Of a DNA stretch of 10,403 bases, positions 1 through 5,089 are shown piece by piece; position 1 is the first letter of the stretch; every line of letters begins with the position of its first letter. The position numbers and the translations under genes were made by a program. Source of the DNA: Faecalicoccus sp. (GTDB lineage: Bacteria > Bacillota_I > Bacilli_A > Erysipelotrichales > Erysipelotrichaceae). Location of the stretch: positions 1-10,403 of the forward strand of contig JAGAWH010000038.1 in assembly GCA_017941505.1 (NCBI GenBank), read 5' to 3'. Under the pieces are notes generated by a model. It was not told where the DNA came from. It saw only the letters and a list, made by a program, of their open reading frames with translations, and made no database searches.

Positions 1-2
1 TA

Positions 3-164
3 GGATTCCCGAGATGGGGAGCACATAGATATGCCAACTCGCGCAAGGGATGTATGGCCATCGCAAATAGTCGCATAATGACAAGAGCAGTTCCGAAACG
101 AGTCCTGGATTTAAAAGGTCTGTTATCCCTAACAGACCACTACCAACTAGTACATAGCTATTGA
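3..164 (+). CDS. ltrA: Group II intron reverse transcriptase/maturase, C-terminal fragment
   Basis: Partial coding region whose 5' part lies outside the window. The frame opening at base 3 gives 53 residues before TGA at 162-164. It contains RWGAHRYANSRKGCMAIANS and ends LLSLTDHYQLVHSY. The W-G-x-x-R-x-A-N-S-R-K-G pattern followed by an alternating hydrophobic/basic tail is typical of the DNA-binding end of group II intron proteins, which splice and mobilise the intron RNA by target-primed reverse transcription. The protein ends with no Cys-rich HNH endonuclease module, as in class C introns. The stop sits only a few bases before domain V, the usual position of a domain IV-encoded ORF. Nothing can be said about the catalytic YxDD region, which is not in the window. 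Confidence 0.85.
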   Translation, partial: GFPRWGAHRYANSRKGCMAIANSRIMTRAVPKRVLDLKGLLSLTDHYQLVHSY

Positions 165-169
165 ATTTT

Positions 170-205
170 GAACCGCCGTATACCGAACGGTACGTACGGT
201 GGTGT
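170..205 (+). ncRNA. Group II intron domain V (catalytic hairpin)
   Basis: A 9-bp stem forms between 172-180 and 195-203, including a G175-T200 wobble inside the C174-G175-C176 catalytic triad. The two-base bulge C193-G194 and a 4-bp upper stem (181-184 with 189-192) capped by GAAC complete the fold. A wobble in the triad plus a dinucleotide bulge are the defining metal-binding features of domain V. No mismatch is visible, so the ribozyme core at this end looks intact. Confidence 0.93.
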
Positions 206-256
206 GAGAGGTCGGAAATAAATAGGTGAAAATCTATTTATTTCCTCCTACTCGAT
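206..256 (+). ncRNA. Group II intron domain VI with branch-point A
   Basis: The basal stem pairs GAG 206-208 with CTC 251-253 and AGG 209-211 with CCT 247-249, leaving A250 unpaired as the presumed lariat branch point. Above it a perfect 12-bp AT-rich stem joins 214-225 and 234-245 through an 8-base loop. The branch A lies six bases before the inferred last intron base, T256, close to the usual spacing. The domain VI stem also contains the stop codon now used by the minus-strand mscS-like gene. Confidence 0.88.
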
Positions 257-1050
257 TCTTCCTGGACGATGCGTAATTTCGGAGCTTTGATTCCTGCTTT
301 GCCAAGGGCTTCGCAGATTTCCTGATTCATGCTGAAATATACACCCCAGTAATCAGCGCTCTTACAATATGGACGTACAGTAAATTCCATTGCTTCATTG
401 GTAGCTCCTGATAAGCTTACAAACGGAGCCGGATCTTTTAATACCAATTCATTCTTTTCCATAACATCCATAATGATATCCTGGATCTTTTTGAAATCTT
501 CTAAACGATCGGATGTAAATACCATATCTACACGGCGAATCGGCTGCGAGGAATAGTTTTCTACATTGGCATTCATCAATGCACCGTTTGGAATGGTTAC
601 ACGGACGCCGTCCGGTGTATCCAGAATCGTATAGAATAAGCTGATGGACTGTACGGTTCCGGCTGCGCCTGCTGCAGAAATATAATCGCCGACATTAAAC
701 GGACGGAAGATTAGAAGCATAATGCCGCCGGCTAAGTTTGACAGCGATCCCTGCAAGCTCATACCTACCGCAACACCGGCAGATGCAAGTACCGTTAATA
801 CCGAAGTCATCGGAACACCTAATATAGAGATGATAGAGATGACCATGATTACGTATAAGACGATGTTAACGCAGCTGGTTAAAAACGATGCCACTGTAGG
901 ATCAAGATTCTGCTTGTTTGTGATTTTGGTAAATGCAGAAACAATTTTCTTGATTACGATACGGCCGATCACAAATACCAATAACGCAAGAAGTAACTTT
1001 GCTCCCGCATTAACGGCAATGTCTTGAATTGTTGAAATAATACCTTCCAT
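238..1050 (-). CDS. mscS: MscS-family mechanosensitive channel, C-terminal tail replaced by intron
   Basis: Encodes a 270-residue small-conductance mechanosensitive channel of the MscS family, an inner-membrane homoheptamer that releases osmolytes during hypo-osmotic shock. Start ATG 1048-1050 follows an AGGAGG with good spacing. Membrane segments lie at about residues 14-37, 57-77 and 83-115. The third is the Gly/Ala-rich pore helix (VLASAGVAVGMSLQGSLSNLAGG), followed by the family signature FRPFNVGDYI at 115-124 and the cytoplasmic beta domain (VRVTIPNGALMNANVENYS) and alpha/beta region. Length matches short Firmicute homologues. The reading frame runs into the group II intron: codons after about residue 264 (tail SSRRK) and the TAA lie in intron domain VI. 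Only the extreme tail is altered, so the channel is probably still functional. It may be co-transcribed with the upstream thioesterase gene, 64 nt away. Confidence 0.93.
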   Translation of the reverse strand: MEGIISTIQDIAVNAGAKLLLALLVFVIGRIVIKKIVSAFTKITNKQNLDPTVASFLTSCVNIVLYVIMVISIISILGVPMTSVLTVLASAGVAVGMSLQGSLSNLAGGIMLLIFRPFNVGDYISAAGAAGTVQSISLFYTILDTPDGVRVTIPNGALMNANVENYSSQPIRRVDMVFTSDRLEDFKKIQDIIMDVMEKNELVLKDPAPFVSLSGATNEAMEFTVRPYCKSADYWGVYFSMNQEICEALGKAGIKAPKLRIVQEESSRRK

Positions 1051-1114
1051 GATAAAACCTCCTAAGTAAAATTTCTGTAATCATCATACTATGATATCAA
1101 AAAAAATGATACAT

Positions 1115-1507
1115 CTAGTGACTCAGAATATAAAATGTGAAAGTTGCACTGCATACAATCTTGCCATCTTCATCGGTAATGGAGACATCATATACACCGG
1201 TTTTCTTACCTCGGGAGACTTCTTTTCCATATGCAGTGAGAACTCCTTTGATACCGGGATGGATAAAATGGATTGTTGAATTGAGCGTTACACACTTTTC
1301 TTTTCTTGAATAACAGGCAGAACCGGCAGCAGTATCCGCTAAGGTAAATAAGGCGCCGCCATGAACGGTTCCGTAAATATTGGCTATAGAATCATTGATG
1401 TTCATAACAACTTTCGAAGAGCCGTTTTCTGCTTCTAAGAGTGTTATACCGTGAAAAGATAGATATTCGGAAGCGGTGTTGATTTTGTCGATGTGGTTTT
1501 GATCCAT
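1115..1507 (-). CDS. PaaI-type hotdog-fold acyl-CoA thioesterase
   Basis: A 130-residue single-domain hotdog protein of the PaaI/4HBT family, which hydrolyses acyl- or aryl-CoA thioesters in the cytosol as a homotetramer. The hallmark is at residues 43-62: NIYGTVHGGALFTLADTAAG, with the H49-G-G loop and D58 on the central helix, where family catalytic residues sit. The beta-strand pattern VTLNSTIHFIHPG and the closing DEDGKIVCSATFTFYIL are also typical. Start ATG 1505-1507 is preceded by AAGGAG at suitable distance. An in-frame ATG 42 codons upstream (1633) is rejected because that stretch carries no family sequence, contains the likely promoter and overlaps the divergent promoter. The acyl-CoA substrate cannot be predicted; neighbours give no pathway. 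Confidence 0.9.
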   Translation of the reverse strand: MDQNHIDKINTASEYLSFHGITLLEAENGSSKVVMNINDSIANIYGTVHGGALFTLADTAAGSACYSRKEKCVTLNSTIHFIHPGIKGVLTAYGKEVSRGKKTGVYDVSITDEDGKIVCSATFTFYILSH

Positions 1508-1529
1508 ATTCAATCTCCTTTTGCCTTGT

Positions 1530-1559
1530 ATTGTAACATGAGCGGCATATGATTCTGAA
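1530..1559 (-). promoter_or_regulatory. Probable promoter of the thioesterase gene
   Basis: On the minus strand, -10 TACAAT (1535-1530) has an extended TGn element just upstream. An 18-bp spacer separates it from TTCAGA (1559-1554), which matches the -35 consensus at four of six bases. Transcription would begin near 1523, giving a leader of about 15 nt that includes the AAGGAG ribosome site. Consensus matching only. Confidence 0.5.
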
Positions 1560-1597
1560 ACTTGATTTATAGAGATTATTTTATTTGTAGGATAAAT

Positions 1598-1626
1598 TTG
1601 GTGGTTATGTACTAAAGTGTTATAAT
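1598..1626 (+). promoter_or_regulatory. Probable promoter of the 1653 gene
   Basis: A perfect -10 TATAAT at 1621-1626 lies 17 bp after a weak -35 TTGGTG (1598-1603). Predicted initiation near 1633 gives a leader of about 20 nt containing a GAGGGAAG ribosome site. It diverges from the thioesterase promoter, so both directions are driven from one intergenic region. Confidence 0.6.
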
Positions 1627-1652
1627 AAGTCAATGAAAGAGGGAAGTGTTCA

Positions 1653-2192
1653 ATGAATAATACAATATTGTTGATTGCGATATGTACTATATTAGCTGTT
1701 TATGTCGGGTATACAACATATGAAAGTATTAAGCTGTATATCGATTCGAATCGCAAATTGGATGATTTTTTAAAACAGGAGAAACATGCAGAAAAGATTT
1801 CCGGTTCACCGCTGTGGACGGTTTTATGCATCGTATTAGCTGCCGGTGCTCTGGTGATGTCTGTTCTCAGCGGTAATATCAACGGTGCCGGTTCCGGCGA
1901 AATAACATATTATCGTATCGCATATGTGGCCATCAGCTTATTGATGGTTGGACTGGCTTTTGAAACGATCGTTCGTAATCGATGTTATGTCATAAAAGAT
2001 GGATTTTTCTATGTAGATAAGAAATATCGTTTTCGCTCTATCAAGTCAATAGAGCAGAAAAAAGGAATCTTTAAAAAATATCAGATTGTTTTTAATGATT
2101 CGAGCGTAATTGAAATGTCTAATAAAATCGGTCAGGAGCTTCAAAATCGAAAAGATCAATGGCGTAAGGATAAGAAGGAAAAGAAAAAATAA
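1653..2192 (+). CDS. Small integral membrane protein of unknown function
   Basis: Encodes 179 residues that I do not recognise with confidence. Three hydrophobic segments are visible at about residues 4-22, 53-74 and 87-106. A polar, Lys/Glu-rich linker (24-50) separates the first two. After the third segment comes a soluble C-terminal part of about 70 residues: the stretch CYVIKDGFFYVDKKYRFRSIKSIEQKKG and the strand-like KKYQIVFNDSSVIEM alternate in the way of small membrane-anchored bPH-like beta domains, but that is only a resemblance. The tail is strongly basic (RKDQWRKDKKEKKK). ATG 1653 is supported by a GAGGGAAG upstream and by the promoter at 1598-1626. The PTS IIA gene follows after 45 nt and is probably co-transcribed; no functional link is evident. 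Confidence 0.82.
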   Translation: MNNTILLIAICTILAVYVGYTTYESIKLYIDSNRKLDDFLKQEKHAEKISGSPLWTVLCIVLAAGALVMSVLSGNINGAGSGEITYYRIAYVAISLLMVGLAFETIVRNRCYVIKDGFFYVDKKYRFRSIKSIEQKKGIFKKYQIVFNDSSVIEMSNKIGQELQNRKDQWRKDKKEKKK

Positions 2193-2237
2193 AGTTTGAA
2201 TTAATATATTTTGGATAGAAAAAACGGAGGCACAATC

Positions 2238-2636
2238 ATGAAATATGTAATTTTAGTCAGTCATGGAGAATTCGCAAACGGATTGTATACGGCAGTAAAA
2301 ATGATGACCGGGCAGAGAGAAGATGTTTTAGCTTTAGGCTTGATTGATGGATCTGATGCTGATGAGTATATGGACAGCTTTAAGGAAATGGTCAAAGATA
2401 TTCAACCGGAAGATACGGTTATTCTTATTGCGGATATCCGCGGTGGTTCACCATGTATCAACGCACGTAACATTTTACAGGAGATGGGTATTACCAATCT
2501 TTTAGTGCTGGCAGGTATGAACTTACCGATGGCAGTCACTGCAGTATTGATGAAGGACAGAATTGATGATTTAAATGAATTGAAGGAAAAAGTATTAGAA
2601 GAAGGACGTGCTTCTATTTTAGAATGTGTTGATTAA
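2238..2636 (+). CDS. Mannose/fructose/sorbose-family PTS IIA component, free-standing
   Basis: A 132-residue cytoplasmic PTS EIIA domain of the mannose (PTS-II Man) family, which accepts a phosphoryl group from HPr on a histidine and passes it to a IIB partner. The N-terminal LVSHGEFANGL places the phosphorylatable His at residue 9, and ILIADIRGGSPCINA (63-77) is the second conserved active-site loop, with D66 near the histidine. ATG 2238 is chosen over an in-frame ATG at 2211 because GGAGG lies 7 nt before it and the family begins at this residue. No IIB, IIC or IID gene is adjacent, so it may serve a transporter encoded elsewhere or act mainly as a regulatory phosphocarrier; which one is inference. 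A cre-like site lies 10 nt beyond its stop. Confidence 0.92.
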   Translation: MKYVILVSHGEFANGLYTAVKMMTGQREDVLALGLIDGSDADEYMDSFKEMVKDIQPEDTVILIADIRGGSPCINARNILQEMGITNLLVLAGMNLPMAVTAVLMKDRIDDLNELKEKVLEEGRASILECVD

Positions 2637-2645
2637 TTTATGATC

Positions 2646-2659
2646 TGAAAGCGCATTCA
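2646..2659. promoter_or_regulatory. Catabolite responsive element (cre)-like operator
   Basis: TGAAAGCGCATTCA differs at one position from the fully palindromic CcpA operator TGAAAGCGCTTTCA and fits the relaxed Gram-positive consensus TGNAANCGNWNNCA. In Firmicutes CcpA bound to Ser-phosphorylated HPr recognises such sites. It lies 10 nt after a PTS IIA gene and about 225 nt before the next clear promoter. It could act on an unseen promoter or as a transcription roadblock. Recognised by consensus only. Confidence 0.5.
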
Positions 2660-2714
2660 CATTCTTTCACATAAACTACACGTAACTATCTCAATATTTT
2701 TTTGTAGTATAAGG

Positions 2715-2736
2715 GTGAGCCAAGGATTAGGCTCAC
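2715..2736 (+). other. Hairpin without U-tract
   Basis: GTGAGCC 2715-2721 pairs perfectly with GGCTCAC 2730-2736 around an 8-base loop. Only TT follows, so it is unlikely to be a strong terminator on its own. It may be a structural element of a 3' UTR or of a small RNA. Confidence 0.5.
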
Positions 2737-2770
2737 TTCATAATCAAATTCCCTTTCTTAAAACTTTCTA

Positions 2771-2807
2771 GAGAAAAGCCCTTTGTTCCCCGACAGAGGG
2801 CTTTCTC
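2771..2807. terminator. Terminator-like hairpin after the PTS IIA unit
   Basis: Left arm 2771-2786 and right arm 2793-2807 form a stem of about 15 bp with one bulged A and one G-T wobble, closed by a short C-rich loop. The pattern AAAGCCCT...AGGGCTTT is typical of Firmicute terminators, but the T-run afterwards is short and broken (CTCATGTTT). It probably separates the IIA unit from the next operon and may stop transcription in both directions. Confidence 0.6.
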
Positions 2808-2870
2808 ATGTTTAAGGAATCTAATACATAATTTCTTTCATTCCCATTAACAATCCTTCAATGTATCTCA

Positions 2871-2899
2871 TAGACATAAAATTAAGTTATTGTTATAAT
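2871..2899 (+). promoter_or_regulatory. Strong promoter of the seven-gene operon
   Basis: TAGACA (2871-2876, five of six consensus bases), a 17-bp spacer and a perfect TATAAT (2894-2899) preceded by an extended TGn (2891-2893). Predicted start near 2906 gives a leader of about 18 nt with the ribosome site GGAAAGAAG. Its position inside the upstream in-frame extension argues that the first gene begins at GTG 2924. Confidence 0.75.
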
Positions 2900-2923
2900 G
2901 TAAAAAGGAAAGAAGTGTTTATT

Positions 2924-4006
2924 GTGAAACATCCAAAATTACGAATTAACGTTTATTCCAGTGCTGATAAAGTGGACGGACAGGGCGTTGGAAGCGCGTA
3001 TGAGGAACAAGTTAAATTGATTAAAGAAGGAGAACCGGATCTGTTTGATGTTCGTGTGAATAAATGGAATTCGAGAGCGGATATCCAGCATTTTCATACG
3101 GTTGATCTTCAATTCTTTGTCAAAATGAAAAGCAGTACATGTTCAAATATTGCTTATTGTCACTTTTTGCCTGAAACCATGGAAGGAAGTTTGCAGCTTC
3201 CCGGTCCAATAATGAAAATATTTGATTCGTATTTGATTAATTTTTATAAATCAGCCGATCGATTGGTGGTAGTGAATCCAAGCTTTATTCCTAAATTAGT
3301 AAAACTCGGCATTCCGGAAAATCAGATTTATTACATTCCAAATTACGTTTCTAAAGATAAGTTTTACCGCAAATCCAAAGAAGAACGGATTCAGATTCGA
3401 AAAAAGTACAACATAGATTCAGAAGCATTTGTTGTGCTGGGAGCCGGACAGGTTCAGACCCGAAAAGGGGTTTTGGAATTTTGTCAGGTAGCTGAAAAGC
3501 TTCCGGAGATTCAATTTGTATGGGCGGGCGGCTTTTCGTTCGGACGGATTACAGATGGATATGAAAAACTGAAAAAGCTGGAAGAGAACCATCCTGATAA
3601 TGTGACATTCTTAGGCATTGTTCCAAGGGATGAAATGGTTGATATTTATAATATGTGTGATGTTCTCTTTGTTCCAAGCTTTAATGAATTGTTCCCGATG
3701 ACAATATTGGAAGCATCGAATATCGAAGTTCCAATGGTCATAAGAGATTTAGATTTATATAAAGATATTCTCTTCGATCATTATTTAAAAGCCGATGATA
3801 ATGAAGGCTTTATCCGCTGCCTTCGTATGTTGAAAGAGGATCCTGAAACATATGAAAAATACCAGAAGGAATCAAAAGCTATCAGTGATTTTTATTCTAA
3901 AGAGCATGTATTAAAAATGTGGAAAGACTTTTACATCAATGCTTATATTGAAAAGCGGCTACAAATTAAGAATAAGCGAAAGAACAGAAAACAGACTGAA
4001 AATTAA
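2924..4006 (+). CDS. GT4 glycosyltransferase, LafB/CpoA-like diglucosyldiacylglycerol synthase
   Basis: A 360-residue retaining GT-B glycosyltransferase of family GT4. The N-terminal half carries GQGVGSAYEEQVKL (19-32), HFLPETMEGSLQLPGP (80-95) and IPNYVSKDKFY (138-148), a pattern I associate with LafB/CpoA-type enzymes that add a second glucose to monoglucosyldiacylglycerol at the cytoplasmic membrane face. The C-terminal nucleotide-sugar domain has GAGQVQTRKG (173-182) and the E-x7-E motif E255/E263 (NELFPMTILEAS). The tail is very basic (KRLQIKNKRKNRKQ), suited to contact with anionic lipid. GTG 2924 is preferred to ATG 2861 because the -35 and -10 occupy the extension and GGAAAGAAG precedes the GTG. 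The downstream LafA-like partner supports a glycolipid role; the exact acceptor is inferred. Confidence 0.85.
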   Translation: MKHPKLRINVYSSADKVDGQGVGSAYEEQVKLIKEGEPDLFDVRVNKWNSRADIQHFHTVDLQFFVKMKSSTCSNIAYCHFLPETMEGSLQLPGPIMKIFDSYLINFYKSADRLVVVNPSFIPKLVKLGIPENQIYYIPNYVSKDKFYRKSKEERIQIRKKYNIDSEAFVVLGAGQVQTRKGVLEFCQVAEKLPEIQFVWAGGFSFGRITDGYEKLKKLEENHPDNVTFLGIVPRDEMVDIYNMCDVLFVPSFNELFPMTILEASNIEVPMVIRDLDLYKDILFDHYLKADDNEGFIRCLRMLKEDPETYEKYQKESKAISDFYSKEHVLKMWKDFYINAYIEKRLQIKNKRKNRKQTEN

Positions 4007-4020
4007 GCGGCAGGTGAATT

Positions 4021-5073
4021 ATGAAAAAGAATAATTATTTCCTCAATTTTGGTTTAATCCTTGTATTTACAGGAGTTGTACTTTATTTCTCGTTAAAAGA
4101 CAATTTTTCTGAGGTAATGGGAGCTATTTCTAAAATGTCTCCTTTATGGCTGCTTATTGTTTTGTCATGGGGTATTTTATATACGGTAGTCTGGGGATTG
4201 GTTTACTTCGTAATGGGACGCAAATACGTTCCGGACTATTCTGTAAAAAACGGTGTTATTGTTGCCTTTGTCGGAACTTTCTTTTCCGGTATTACACCAA
4301 GTAGTACCGGTGGACAGTTTGCTCAGGCTTATATTATGAAAAAGCAGGGAATCAAGGTTAGTGACGGTGCCAGCCTTTTGTGGGCGGATTTCATCATTTA
4401 TCAAACGACAATGATGATTTATGTTACCATCATGTTCCTTTTGAAATTCTCTTATTACAGCCAGCAATCCGGATGGTTTAATATCATCTTGTTGGGTTAT
4501 TTTGTGAATGCGGTTGTCATCCTGGCGTTATATACGATGGCATTATTCCCGAATGTCTATATTAAATTATCTGGCTGGGCAGCCAATTTCTTAGGTAAGA
4601 TTCATATCGTGAAAGATCCGCAAAAGACACTGGATTCCTGGACATTGCAGGTAAAGTCCTTTACCGGAGAAATTAAGAACCTTACAAAAGATAAAAAGAC
4701 AATTGTTATATGTGCTTTAATCAACGTTGTACGATTGACATTACTTTATAGTTTACCGTATGTTATTGGTCGTGCTTTGGGTATTGATCTTGCACCACAT
4801 TTGATTATTGATGTAATCGCATTGTCAGGATTTGTTACGATGGCAAACAGCTTTATCCCGGTTCCGGGTGCCAGCGGTGGAACTGAAATTGTATTCTCAT
4901 TATTGTTTAGCCCACTCATGGGGAAACTTACAAGCGCAGTTATGATTTTATGGCGTTTCTCAACGTATCACATTATACTGTTGATTGGTGGAATCATATT
5001 TGCGGTTGTCAAAGGCCGTTACGACAAGGAAGAAGCTGCAGCAAATCAGATGAATTTCTTTTCACCCGATTAA
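4021..5073 (+). CDS. LPG_synthase_TM (UPF0104) flippase-like membrane protein
   Basis: A 350-residue polytopic membrane protein of the lysylphosphatidylglycerol synthase transmembrane family. Hydrophobic segments lie near residues 8-24, 42-65, 78-92, 120-142, 153-175, 227-250, 262-282 and 304-332. The family loops are FFSGITPSSTGGQFAQAY (87-104) and FIPVPGASGGTEIVF (278-292), the latter the usual Pro-Gly-Gly...Glu signature. There is no cytoplasmic aminoacyl-transferase domain, so it is not a full MprF. It sits between two glycolipid glycosyltransferase genes, 14 nt after one and 16 nt before the other, each with its own ribosome site. A role in moving or presenting glucosyl-diacylglycerol across the membrane is plausible but inferred. 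ATG 4021 follows AGGTG and starts in the right place. Confidence 0.85.
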   Translation: MKKNNYFLNFGLILVFTGVVLYFSLKDNFSEVMGAISKMSPLWLLIVLSWGILYTVVWGLVYFVMGRKYVPDYSVKNGVIVAFVGTFFSGITPSSTGGQFAQAYIMKKQGIKVSDGASLLWADFIIYQTTMMIYVTIMFLLKFSYYSQQSGWFNIILLGYFVNAVVILALYTMALFPNVYIKLSGWAANFLGKIHIVKDPQKTLDSWTLQVKSFTGEIKNLTKDKKTIVICALINVVRLTLLYSLPYVIGRALGIDLAPHLIIDVIALSGFVTMANSFIPVPGASGGTEIVFSLLFSPLMGKLTSAVMILWRFSTYHIILLIGGIIFAVVKGRYDKEEAAANQMNFFSPD

Positions 5074-5089
5074 TTAAGGGAGGGATCAT

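Larger units (their letters stand above)
1..256 (+). mobile_element. Group II intron (class IIC-like), 3' portion
   Basis: This is the downstream end of a bacterial group II intron that runs off the left edge. In order it shows the C-terminus of the intron-encoded protein (to 164), a textbook domain V hairpin (about 170-205) and domain VI with a bulged adenosine at 250. The 3' splice boundary is placed at AT 255-256, since introns of this type end in a purine-pyrimidine pair a few bases after the branch A; 257 is possible. The encoded protein stops shortly after its maturase/D region, with no room for an HNH endonuclease domain. That and the domain V sequence point to class IIC. The intron lies on the plus strand, antisense to the mscS-like gene whose 3' end it abuts. 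Class is from recall of O. iheyensis-type introns, not from an alignment. Confidence 0.92.
2637..2870. other. Intergenic spacer between PTS IIA gene and the long operon
   Basis: I see no credible coding frame here. The stretch holds a cre-like element (2646-2659), a 7-bp hairpin (2715-2736), a longer terminator-like hairpin (2771-2807) and, at its right edge, the operon promoter. The part from about 2705 to 2810 could be the body of a small RNA, with TAGTAT 2705-2710 as a possible -10, but no matching -35 is visible. Confidence 0.5.

Noticed and set aside
172..203. Strong inverted repeat read as a transcription terminator or IS end
   Set aside because: The triad wobble, two-base bulge and following domain VI identify it as group II intron domain V.
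722..1027. Plus-strand open frame of about 100 codons inside the mscS gene
   Set aside because: It is antisense to a clear MscS coding region, has no ribosome site and no recognisable family pattern.
1093..1113. Small inverted repeat TATCA...TGATA between thioesterase and mscS as a terminator
   Set aside because: The 5-bp all-weak stem with a 7-base A/T loop is too unstable, and no T-tract follows it in a meaningful position.
1508..1633. Longer thioesterase starting at ATG 1631-1633
   Set aside because: The extra 42 residues have no family resemblance and overlap both divergent promoters; ATG 1505-1507 has AAGGAG at proper spacing.
2861..2923. Upstream ATG start of the first glycosyltransferase
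   Set aside because: The -35 and -10 boxes lie inside it, so the transcript would begin after that ATG; GTG 2924 has a ribosome site and the family's N-terminus.
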